Shown here: positions 56,456-64,000 of the stretch, piece after piece
How positions within the stretch are numbered: the stretch's first letter is position 1
Layout: every line of letters begins with the position of its first letter
Assembly (NCBI GenBank): GCA_015207365.1
Contig: JADEXA010000031.1
Coordinates: 1 to 64,000, forward strand
Source: Vacuolonema iberomarrocanum LEGE 07170
GTDB taxonomy: Bacteria; Cyanobacteriota; Cyanobacteriia; Elainellales; Elainellaceae
Reading direction: 5' to 3'
DNA: 64,000 nt
Notes under the pieces: generated by a model
Told to the model about the DNA's origin: nothing
The model's database searches: none
The model's input: only the letters and a program-made list of their open reading frames with translations
Made by a program: the position numbers and the translations under genes

Positions 56456-57649
56456 ATGACCTCTACCATCCTTCAGCCCGATGCTGTGACTGCCCAACGC
56501 CAGCACTTCCCAGCGTTGCAGAACAAAGCCTATTTCAACTACGGCGGGCAGGGTCCCATGCCCCAGGAGGCGATCGCCGCGATTCAGACGGCGCATCTCA
56601 AAATGCAGGAGCAGGGGCCGTTTGGGATGGCGGTGAATGCGTGGATTGAGCAACTGGCCGAGGAGACACGACGGGCGATCGCCCAGGAACTTAACGTTGC
56701 CCCCAGCTCTATCAGCTTTACCGAAAATGTTTCTTGGGGCTGCAATATTCCGCTGTGGGGGCTGGATTGGCAAGCCGGTGACCATATCGTGCTATCCGAC
56801 TGCGAACACCCCAGCGTGATTGCCACGATTCAGGAAATTGGGCAACGGTTTGGCGTCGAGGCCACGACGTTCCCCCTGCAAGACACCCTCAATGGCGGCG
56901 ACCCAGTGGAGCGGCTGCGTGCCTACCTGCGACCCAACACCCGGCTTGTCGCTCTCAGCCATATCTTGTGGAACACCGGACAGGTTTTGCCGCTCAAAGA
57001 AATGGTGGACTTGTGCCACAACTTTGCCGCCGACCGTGCTCCCGTTCGGGTGCTGGTTGATGCCGCCCAGTCGGTTGGAGTATTGCCCTTGCACCTGGAT
57101 GACTTGGGAGCCGACTACTACGCCTTCACCGGGCACAAGTGGTTGTGCGGTGCGTCAGGGTTTGGCGGATTGTATGTGCATCCCACCGCGCTAGAGTCGA
57201 TTCGACCCACCTATATTGGCTGGCGCGGCATCAAACAAGACGCAACGGGCAACCCGGCAGGTTGGAAGCCCGACGGTCGGCGGTTCGAGGTGGCCTCCTC
57301 GGACTTCACCTTGTTTGCGGCGATGCAAGAAGCCCTGAAGCTGCACCAGGCATGGGGCACCGCCACCGATCGCTATACCCGTATCTGTCACCTGAGTCAG
57401 CGTCTCTGGGAACAGTTGCAAACCCTACCCGGTGTGCATTGCCTGCGAGACGCACCACCAGAGGCCGGGCTGGTATCCTTCACGATCGCCAACAAAACCC
57501 ATGGAGATGTGGTGCGATCGCTCGAAGCCCAAAACATCTTCCTCCGCACCCTCCGCGACCCCGACTGCATCCGCGCCTCTGTCCATTACCTCACCCTGGA
57601 ATCGGAAATCGATCAGCTCGTCGCAGCCCTCAGAACCCTGCTGGCATAG
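56456..57649 (+). CDS. Class V PLP-dependent aminotransferase (cysteine desulfurase/C-S lyase-like)
   Basis: This 397-residue enzyme has YFNYGGQGPMPQEA at the start, SISFTENVSWGCNIPLW, the PLP-pocket VLVDAAQSVGVLPLHL (Asp contacting the pyridine N) and the Schiff-base Lys in YYAFTGHKWLCGASGFGGLYV, followed by GWRGI. The pattern matches cyanobacterial cystine/cysteine C-S lyases (C-DES group) and related NifS-like enzymes; the cysteine loop of IscS/SufS is not seen. It may deliver sulfur from cystine for Fe-S assembly or degrade cysteine. The gene following at 85 bp is of unknown function. Confidence 0.85.
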   Translation: MTSTILQPDAVTAQRQHFPALQNKAYFNYGGQGPMPQEAIAAIQTAHLKMQEQGPFGMAVNAWIEQLAEETRRAIAQELNVAPSSISFTENVSWGCNIPLWGLDWQAGDHIVLSDCEHPSVIATIQEIGQRFGVEATTFPLQDTLNGGDPVERLRAYLRPNTRLVALSHILWNTGQVLPLKEMVDLCHNFAADRAPVRVLVDAAQSVGVLPLHLDDLGADYYAFTGHKWLCGASGFGGLYVHPTALESIRPTYIGWRGIKQDATGNPAGWKPDGRRFEVASSDFTLFAAMQEALKLHQAWGTATDRYTRICHLSQRLWEQLQTLPGVHCLRDAPPEAGLVSFTIANKTHGDVVRSLEAQNIFLRTLRDPDCIRASVHYLTLESEIDQLVAALRTLLA

Positions 57650-57733
57650 GAGTTGGCCGCCGCTTTACACCTACGGTTACTCCTATACGTTGGGCTACTC
57701 TTAACACAGGTGCAAGCACTGTTTCCCAGGACA

Positions 57734-58648
57734 ATGTCTATGTCTGAAGCAACCTCGTATTTCACCGCTGAGCAACGCCGCGCCCTGCTCGATGAATTCT
57801 TTGAACTCTACGATCGATACATGGACGAAGCTCTGCTCTGTAGTCGGCAACGCAGCGAGATTCCAAGCATTTCTGATGCAGAGTTCACTGCCTTGCACGA
57901 AAGACGCCGCAGCGCTGACAAACGGATACGGGAAATCATCCAGTGCTATAAAAATCAAGTTCCTATCGTTCCTCTGAGCCGATGTCCCTATTGCCAAGCA
58001 ATCAATTACCACTCTTTTGATTTCTACGATCTGGATGGCCTGTGGTGGTGGAGTCAAGATGGTTGGGGTGGAACCGTGAGCAATGGCTGTCGTCCCCGAA
58101 AACGCCATCGGCCCTGCCCCCATTTTTGGGCGCTTTCAGGAGCGGTCACCATAAGGGGAACAGTCTCTCCTTCACCTATTAGAGTCCAACCTGGGCCTGA
58201 AATCCCTTTTGTCTTTACGCATACTCTCAACGCGCCATCCATCAAGGTCGTGATTTCGCAGTTCAGTGTAGGAGCCCATACAGCGTATCCGATTGCTTAC
58301 TTTAGCGATGTCAAGCCTGTCCCTAGTGAAGCGGTCAGACCCTACTTCGACGAATGGGCCAACAGTCGTGCGTTTATCGCTGATAGCAAAACTGGTATTG
58401 CAAGCTACGCTGGCAAAGATAACCTTTACTATCCAAGGGCTGATGCTAAATCTTATTATCTGTCTCGCGCCGCTGATGATTTCGACTTGGCTCCATGGAT
58501 TGAGCAGGGACGTGTCCTTTGGATTGCCCCCGGCGATGAGTCTTTGACCCTCCAGAAGCAAGTCGAAGGCTGTCCGTATCTAAATTTACCCGGGCGTCGG
58601 GACAGACGTTACATTTGGCGTGGTGAATCCTGGTTCTCTTCAGATTAA
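57734..58648 (+). CDS. Unknown protein with a CxxC-type metal site
   Basis: This 304-residue protein starts MSMSEATSYFTAEQRRALLDEFFELYDRYMDEALLC. A putative zinc ribbon follows, SRCPYCQAINYHSFDFYDLDGLWWW, with further Cys in NGCRPRKRHRPCPHFW. The middle and C-terminal parts are beta-rich (VTIRGTVSPSPIRVQPGPEIPFVFTH; ESLTLQKQVEGCPYLNLPGRRDRRYIWRG). I recognise no family. It is followed at 72 bp by another unknown gene in the same direction, so the two may function together. Confidence 0.75.
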   Translation: MSMSEATSYFTAEQRRALLDEFFELYDRYMDEALLCSRQRSEIPSISDAEFTALHERRRSADKRIREIIQCYKNQVPIVPLSRCPYCQAINYHSFDFYDLDGLWWWSQDGWGGTVSNGCRPRKRHRPCPHFWALSGAVTIRGTVSPSPIRVQPGPEIPFVFTHTLNAPSIKVVISQFSVGAHTAYPIAYFSDVKPVPSEAVRPYFDEWANSRAFIADSKTGIASYAGKDNLYYPRADAKSYYLSRAADDFDLAPWIEQGRVLWIAPGDESLTLQKQVEGCPYLNLPGRRDRRYIWRGESWFSSD

Positions 58649-58720
58649 TCTTTTCCTCTATGTCTGTGCTTGCTCCTTCAAAGCACCGCTTCCTTTTATT
58701 TCACAAGCAGGAAAAAATCT

Positions 58721-59503
58721 ATGACAGACCGTATGTCTCCGAATTCTGCTAATCCGCAAGATGACTATCTCGTTGAGTTTCACCCCGATGGCTCGATTCG
58801 CAGGGTGAGCCAGGATGAGGTTGCTTCCGAGATGAGCCCCACCTTCATCCGACGATTTGAAGTGGCTGCTCGTCTCGGGGATGCGGGTCATCCTGAACAA
58901 GCCCTATCCGCCTACGAGACAATCCTTGAGCCGTTTGACGATGCCTCTGAACCCAGAGAAATGACGATGGAGTTTTTAGGCAAGGTCGAGTTGGGTAAAA
59001 TCTATTGCTTGATCGATTTACAACGGTTTGAGGCGGCAAAGGCGCTGTGTGAAAGCTCTCAGATGCGGGATGTCTATGCCGATCAATTATCGACAGCTAG
59101 CCTTTACGAATATCGTTTGGCATATGCCAATATCCTTGGAACGCTTGATCAGATGGCTGAGATGAATGAGCAGATTGTCGTCGCAATCAACATTGCAGTA
59201 GAACGCTTAGAGGATCTCAAACGCTGTGAGCGAGCCTTTAAGCTGTCGCTCATCCATGGAAAAGCGAATCAGGCTTGGCCCTATTTACTCGAACAAAGTC
59301 ACATCGCCCATCAATTTGGCAGCAACAATCGCAGCTTCTATTTACAACTGATTGCCGGAGAATTTGCCTTTTTCGCCTTACGCGGTTTGGGGCAAAAGGA
59401 AAGAGCCAGGAGAGGCGCCGAGAAGATTATCGAGCGGTATCGACAAGCCGATGTTCCCAATAAGGTACGTGAATGGGAAGACTTGCTGGCATCGGTGCAG
59501 TGA
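58721..59503 (+). CDS. Unknown helical (TPR-like) protein
   Basis: This 260-residue protein starts MTDRMSPNSANPQDDYLVEFHPDGSIRRVS. The body is helical with a TPR-like repeat character (ARLGDAGHPEQALSAYETILEPFD; YCLIDLQRFEAAKALCE; YRLAYANILGTLDQMAEMNEQIVVAI). AGGAAA precedes the ATG. Such proteins often act as scaffolds. It pairs with the metal-site protein upstream; no third partner is seen. About 240 bp without a gene separate it from recQ. Confidence 0.75.
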   Translation: MTDRMSPNSANPQDDYLVEFHPDGSIRRVSQDEVASEMSPTFIRRFEVAARLGDAGHPEQALSAYETILEPFDDASEPREMTMEFLGKVELGKIYCLIDLQRFEAAKALCESSQMRDVYADQLSTASLYEYRLAYANILGTLDQMAEMNEQIVVAINIAVERLEDLKRCERAFKLSLIHGKANQAWPYLLEQSHIAHQFGSNNRSFYLQLIAGEFAFFALRGLGQKERARRGAEKIIERYRQADVPNKVREWEDLLASVQ

Positions 59504-59746
59504 GGTTTATGCATCTGATTCGTCGACCTCATGCGGTTACCTGCCACGGTCGATATCATTGAATGAAGTCTGTGAGGGCGATCGCCCCAGCTCCAGCTAT
59601 ATTAATTCGCTAAGAACCCCTTATAACTTACCGATCATTTTTGAATCTTGTGCAGCGCAAGAGGTTCAGACCATAGATCAGGGTTCGATTTTCATCGAAA
59701 GCATATTTCCTTGAATAGAGATAGTGCATCTCCGTATAGTTAATCT

Positions 59747-61990
59747 ATGACTTCTACACCTTTGTCGCAGGCTGCGTCGATGACGCCCCTAGCCGCACTC
59801 CAGCATTATTTTGGCTACGACCAGTTTCGGCAGGGGCAAGCCGAAGTGATTGAGGCAACCCTGGCGAACCGTGATGGGTTGGTGGTAATGCCCACGGGGG
59901 GTGGCAAATCCTTGTGCTACCAGCTTCCGGCGCTGCTGCGGTCGGGGTTGACGGTGGTGGTGTCGCCGCTGATCTCGCTGATGCAGGATCAGGTGCGATC
60001 GCTCGAAGCCAACGGGATTGCCGCTACCTACCTCAACAGCAGCTTGAGCGGTGGGGAAGTGCGCGATCGCTATCAAGCTCTGCGGGCGGGTGCCATCAAG
60101 CTGTTGTACGTTGCCCCAGAACGGTTGCTGGGGGAAGGATTTCTGGACTTTCTGACAACACTGGATGTATCGGCCATTGCCATCGACGAAGCCCACTGCG
60201 TATCTCAGTGGGGCCACGACTTTCGCCCAGAATATCGGCAGTTGCGGCAGTTGCGGCAGTGGTTCCCTCAAATCTCCATGACAGCGCTGACCGCAACAGC
60301 CACGGAGCGGGTACGCCAGGATATCCAGCAGCAACTCGACTTGCGCGATCCGCTGGTTCATATTGCCAGCTTCAACCGCCCCAACCTTTACTACGAGGTG
60401 CAATCGAAAAGCAAACGCTCCTACGAAGCGCTGCGCCACTTTGTCAAACGCACACCGGGCGCAGGCATTATCTACTGCCTCAGCCGCAAACGGGTGGATG
60501 AACTCGCCTTCCAATTGCAGCACGACAATATTGATGCCCTGCCTTACCATGCTGGCTTAAATGCTGCGACCCGCGCCGACCACCAGGAACGCTTCACGCG
60601 GGATGACGCGCGCATCATCGTGGCAACAACGGCCTTTGGCATGGGCATCAACAAACCTGATGTTCGATTTGTGGTGCACTACGACCTGCCGCAAAACATT
60701 GAGGGCTATTACCAGGAGTCGGGACGCGCCGGACGGGATGGGGAAGCGGCTCAATGCATCCTGTTCTTCAGCTATGGCGATATCCGCACCGTCGAGTTCA
60801 TGATCGGCAACAAGATTGACCCCAAAACGGGAGATCCCCTGGAGGCGGAGCAAAAGATTGCCCGACAGCAACTGCGGCAAATTGTAGACTATGCCGAAGG
60901 ACAAGATTGTCGGCGAACGATTCAGCTCGGCTACTTTGGCGAGTCCTTTCCTGGCGACTGCGGGAACTGCGATTGCTGCCTCAACCCCATTCCTCTGGAA
61001 GACTGGACGGTGGAAGCGCAAAAGTTTCTCTCCTGCGTTGCCCGCTGCGAACAACGGTTTGGTTTGGTCTACATCGTCAATGTGCTGCGCGGCTCGAAGG
61101 AAAAGCGCATCCTAGAGAATCGCCATGACAGGCTTTCGACCTATGGCATTGGGCGCGATCGCACCGCCGACCAATGGAAGCAACTGGGGCGCTCTCTCCG
61201 GCATCAGGGACTGCTGGATGAAACCACCGATGGCTATAGCATCCTGCGGCTCAATGCCCTGAGCTGGGAAGTGATGCGGGGGCAACGCACCGTCCAGGTC
61301 GCCATTCCGGCTGCGCCCAACGTCCCCGAAGAAGCCGAGGTCAGCACCTCCCGCGAAGTGGCCGATGCGCTGTTCGATACCCTGCGCCGCCTGCGGAAGC
61401 AAATCGCCGATGGCCGCAACATTGCGCCCTACATGGTGTTTTCTGACGCGAGTCTGCGCCACATGACCAAGCTGCTGCCCCGCGACCCAGCGGCTTTACT
61501 CAAAGTATCTGGGGTAGGACGACAAAAGCTGGAGCTGTATGGCGATCGCTTCCTCCAGGTGATCCGCGACTTCTGCGCCAGCCGCGAGGAAATCAATCTG
61601 CCAGATCCACCTGCTGCAGCGGACGGAGAGGAGACGGATACAGGCTACAAACCACCGCTACTCAAGCGCACGCAATTCCACACCCTAGATCTGCATCTAG
61701 AAGGGCTGGATCCAGAGGCGATCGCCAAAAAGCGTAACCTGAGTATTCGCACCATCATTAGCCACCTCAGTGAGCTGATCGAATCTGGGCGTCGGGTGGA
61801 TCTAGACTCCCTGGTCGAGCCCGAACACCAAACGCAAATTTGGGATGCCTTTGATACATTGGGCGATCGCTTTCTAAAGGAAATTCGTGCCCATCTTAAC
61901 GACCAATTCGACTACGAAGACTTGCAGCTTGTACGGGCAGCCTGGCGGCGATCGCATTACCAAGAATCCCAACAAAATCAAACGGACTAG
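59747..61990 (+). CDS. recQ: ATP-dependent DNA helicase RecQ
   Basis: This is a 747-residue RecQ helicase: motif 0 (YFGYDQFRQGQAEVI), Walker A MPTGGGKSLCYQLPAL, Walker B AIDEAHCVSQWGHDFRPEY, motif III TALTATAT, motif V GMGINKPDVRFVVHYD and motif VI YYQESGRAGRDG. The RQC zinc-binding Cys set (CRRTIQLGYFGE ... CGNCDCC), winged helix and an HRDC domain (about 530-610) follow. A C-terminal extension (about 640-747) contains a second helical domain. It unwinds recombination and replication-fork intermediates. No operon partner. Confidence 0.94.
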   Translation: MTSTPLSQAASMTPLAALQHYFGYDQFRQGQAEVIEATLANRDGLVVMPTGGGKSLCYQLPALLRSGLTVVVSPLISLMQDQVRSLEANGIAATYLNSSLSGGEVRDRYQALRAGAIKLLYVAPERLLGEGFLDFLTTLDVSAIAIDEAHCVSQWGHDFRPEYRQLRQLRQWFPQISMTALTATATERVRQDIQQQLDLRDPLVHIASFNRPNLYYEVQSKSKRSYEALRHFVKRTPGAGIIYCLSRKRVDELAFQLQHDNIDALPYHAGLNAATRADHQERFTRDDARIIVATTAFGMGINKPDVRFVVHYDLPQNIEGYYQESGRAGRDGEAAQCILFFSYGDIRTVEFMIGNKIDPKTGDPLEAEQKIARQQLRQIVDYAEGQDCRRTIQLGYFGESFPGDCGNCDCCLNPIPLEDWTVEAQKFLSCVARCEQRFGLVYIVNVLRGSKEKRILENRHDRLSTYGIGRDRTADQWKQLGRSLRHQGLLDETTDGYSILRLNALSWEVMRGQRTVQVAIPAAPNVPEEAEVSTSREVADALFDTLRRLRKQIADGRNIAPYMVFSDASLRHMTKLLPRDPAALLKVSGVGRQKLELYGDRFLQVIRDFCASREEINLPDPPAAADGEETDTGYKPPLLKRTQFHTLDLHLEGLDPEAIAKKRNLSIRTIISHLSELIESGRRVDLDSLVEPEHQTQIWDAFDTLGDRFLKEIRAHLNDQFDYEDLQLVRAAWRRSHYQESQQNQTD

Positions 61991-62179
61991 CCCCAATTTT
62001 GCAATCCTACCCTATAGGATTGGGCTAGCAAATTTATAGTGCTACGCGCTTTTCAAAAAATGATTACTTCTCATCTCGATGCGTAAGGCTATATCTAGTC
62101 ATTTTTCAAAAAAATATGCGTCAAGCAAAGCCAGACGCATGGTACAGGATTGAATGGGTTTAATTTGGAGGATTAGATA
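61991..62179. other. Short AT-rich intergenic segment
   Basis: A small hairpin ATCCTACCCTATAGGAT (about 62005-62021) after recQ may terminate it. The gap from 62387 to 62954 (568 bp) likewise shows no supported gene. Confidence 0.35.
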
Positions 62180-62386
62180 TTAAAGGTTATTTGCCGTTGT
62201 AGATCTCGATGTTGGAATAACCGTAACTGAATGCCGAGAATCTCGATTCTTGCCTTCCCAATCAAGCCCAATGACGGCATAATTTTGAGCTGACTCGGCC
62301 TGTAGCGTATCACCGATGGCCAACTCGTTCGCAGAATGAAAGGTTCCTACGAAACGCCGGTGAATATCCATCAAAAGATATTGCAT
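62180..62386 (-). CDS. Small conserved-looking protein, 68 residues
   Basis: MQYLLMDIHRRFVGTFHSANELAIGDTLQ ... YAVIGLDWEGKNRD: a compact beta-rich small protein. AAGGAGACAC directly before the ATG is a strong ribosome-binding site. No family recognised. Confidence 0.6.
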   Translation of the reverse strand: MQYLLMDIHRRFVGTFHSANELAIGDTLQAESAQNYAVIGLDWEGKNRDSRHSVTVIPTSRSTTANNL

Positions 62387-62954
62387 AGTGTCTCCTTATG
62401 CGACTTGAAAAGAATGAATGAAACGTTAAAGTTGGATTTGCGTCAAATTGACAGCACAGAACCCTTTCTCAAGCCCATTTCCTGTCTTGACCTCAGATCC
62501 TATCTATCAATTTTGATCGGAGGGGTTGCGGTGTTTTCTCTGGCTAGCTTGCATCAACAAACAGGTAGATGTCTTGTATTACAAGCAGGCAAACATAGAG
62601 AGTAAAACAAAGCCTGAACTGCTGCGCAGGCGGTATATTCAAGTCTACTTACTCAGGAAGAATTAAGAAGTTGTTTCAGGTAGCGTATGTCACTTTCATT
62701 GCTTCTTCCTTCTTCACCTAATATATCAGTCGAATCGGATAGGTCTCTGTTACGTCATGCTTCGAATTAGAGTGTGGAAAAGCTTTATAGTATGCGTATA
62801 TTTCTTTACATTGCGATCGCTCTTTTCAAAAAGAATTTTGTGGAGATTGCTGCCTCATTCCTGAGAACCTAATGGGTCAGGCAGATGAAAGCATTGGCTG
62901 CGTAGGTTAATCTAGTTAATAATCCTTTACATCTCGTTTTTACGATTCAGCGTT

Positions 62955-63851
62955 ATGCAAACGGCGATCGCGACCCCTACAGGGCAAACCTGGAACTGGA
63001 ATGGGCATTCCATCTACTATGTGCAAGCCGGAGAGCGGCGGGATGGGCGTCCGCCATTGCTTCTGGTACATGGATTTGGAGCATCCACCGACCACTGGCG
63101 CAAGAACATCGCCGAGCTGCAGCAAGACTTTGAGGTGTGGGCGATCGACCTGCTGGGATTTGGGCGATCGGCAAAGCCCGACCTCGTCTACAGCGGTAAT
63201 TTGTGGCGGGATCAACTGCGCGATTTCATTGCCGAAAATATTGGCGTACCCGTGGTGTTAGCGGGCAACTCCCTAGGTGGATATACCTCGCTGTGCGTCG
63301 CGGCTCAATGCCCCGAGTGGGCGGCCGGACTGGTGTTGCTCAATTGCGCAGGGCCATTCAGCGATGTCGGTGAACCAGCACCCAAAAATCCACTGCAAGA
63401 GGTCGTGGGGAAAGTAATGCGATCGCTCCTTCTGCAACCGCTTCCTAGCTTTCTGCTATTCCAGTATGTGCGCCGCAAGCCGATCATTCGTCGCACCCTG
63501 GAGAAGGTTTACCTCGACCCATCCGCCATCACTGATCAGCTAGTAGACGATATTTACCGTCCGTCTTGCGATCCGGGTGCCGCAAAGGTATTTGCCTCGG
63601 TGTTCAAATCTCCCCAGGGTGAGCGCAACGATACCCTACTCCAGCAAATGACCTGCCCCTTGCTCATGCTCTGGGGGGAAGGCGATCCCTGGATGAATTC
63701 CCGCAGCCGAGGCGCAAAGTTCCGAGAGTATTACCCCACGCTGACCGAACATTATCTGCAAGCAGGTCACTGCCCCCACGATGAGGTGCCCGGTCAGGTA
63801 GATAGCCTATTACGGGATTGGGTGCTGAATACGGTGATGGCCAAAGCTTAG
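62955..63851 (+). CDS. Alpha/beta fold hydrolase
   Basis: This is a 298-residue hydrolase: oxyanion-hole LLLVHGFGASTDHWRKN, IDLLGFGRSAKPD, nucleophile elbow VVLAGNSLGGYTS (Ser), catalytic Asp in LMLWGEGDPW and His in AGHCPHDEVP. The lid has PLPSFLLFQYVRRKPIIRRTLEKVYLDP, as in cyanobacterial and plastid hydrolases related to pheophytinase and chlorophyll dephytylase, so a tetrapyrrole ester or lipid substrate is plausible. No signal peptide; single gene. Confidence 0.88.
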   Translation: MQTAIATPTGQTWNWNGHSIYYVQAGERRDGRPPLLLVHGFGASTDHWRKNIAELQQDFEVWAIDLLGFGRSAKPDLVYSGNLWRDQLRDFIAENIGVPVVLAGNSLGGYTSLCVAAQCPEWAAGLVLLNCAGPFSDVGEPAPKNPLQEVVGKVMRSLLLQPLPSFLLFQYVRRKPIIRRTLEKVYLDPSAITDQLVDDIYRPSCDPGAAKVFASVFKSPQGERNDTLLQQMTCPLLMLWGEGDPWMNSRSRGAKFREYYPTLTEHYLQAGHCPHDEVPGQVDSLLRDWVLNTVMAKA

Positions 63852-63908
63852 AAGTAGTAGCGCGTCCAGGCTCAATGAGTGGGTAAGTTCTTCGCATTGA
63901 GAGCACCC

Positions 63909-64000
63909 ATGAGTAACCCTAACATCAAGCACAAAATCGGTCTGAGCGAAGCCCAACGCCAGCGTCTCAAGGACATCAGCCGGAATGGGTCGGCTCCAGC
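63909..64000 (+). mobile_element. IS630-type transposase, 5' end only
   Basis: The window ends after about 30 codons: MSNPNIKHKIGLSEAQRQRLK ... NGSAP, matching the usual N-terminus of IS630-family ORFs (short N-terminal HTH with 'L..E.R..L......G.ap'). It is relevant because family 2 MITEs carry TA-type ends as used by this transposase class. Confidence 0.6.

Overview
The window is cyanobacterial chromosomal DNA. The octamer GCGATCGC (HIP1) recurs throughout the housekeeping parts. There is a full psbA (photosystem II D1 protein), an RND efflux set, a GH116 glucosidase, a pheophorbide-oxygenase-like Rieske protein and many short palindromic (MITE-like) elements of the kind seen in filamentous cyanobacteria. 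A glycine-betaine synthesis operon points to a marine, saline or hypersaline lifestyle. The species cannot be named from the sequence alone.

Layout. 0-15.4 kb: mostly ordinary genes (DUF3616 protein, AraC, DUF952, LysR), then a TetR-controlled efflux cluster (TetR, glutathione S-transferase, membrane fusion protein, RND pump) with the same 21-bp operator at both transcription starts, then prs, a MOSC protein and a GH116 glucosidase. 15.6-34 kb: an accessory region of about 20 small, mostly unrelated genes and gene remnants. It holds a fused PARIS-like ATPase-DUF4435 protein, a VapBC-type toxin-antitoxin pair, a TrmH pseudogene, a degenerate kinase, AraC, aldo/keto reductase, a broken Tat-SDR, GFA, a nonspecific nuclease, GNAT, an OYE-like enzyme, SUKH-like and other small proteins, a glyoxalase-fold protein and PhzF. 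Between the genes lie imperfect inverted repeats with the architecture of integron attC sites (R''/L'' ... L'/R' boxes with an unpaired base in L''). No integron integrase is in view, so I read the region as an integrase-less cassette array. 34-45 kb: a Rieske oxygenase, a repeat lipoprotein, a second TetR with paired operators, a glyoxalase gene broken by a MITE, and a two-gene histidine-kinase system.

45-49.6 kb (minus strand): a fused glycine/sarcosine-dimethylglycine methyltransferase followed by metK and ahcY. This is a self-contained betaine module: it makes SAM, methylates glycine to betaine and removes S-adenosylhomocysteine. MetK and AhcY look proteobacterial, so the operon was probably acquired. 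51.9-54 kb: psbA divergent from a TetR regulator. This D1 keeps every manganese, tyrosine-Z and iron ligand, but the QB-niche loop (normal residues 260-266, including Ser264) is replaced by a 12-residue segment. Two identical TetR-type operators bracket a consensus psbA promoter. An alternative D1 with a rebuilt QB pocket under a ligand-responsive repressor is the most striking single item here. 54-64 kb: tRNA-Asp, a TM0106-type nuclease, a class V aminotransferase, two linked unknown genes, recQ, an alpha/beta hydrolase and the start of an IS630-type transposase at the right edge.
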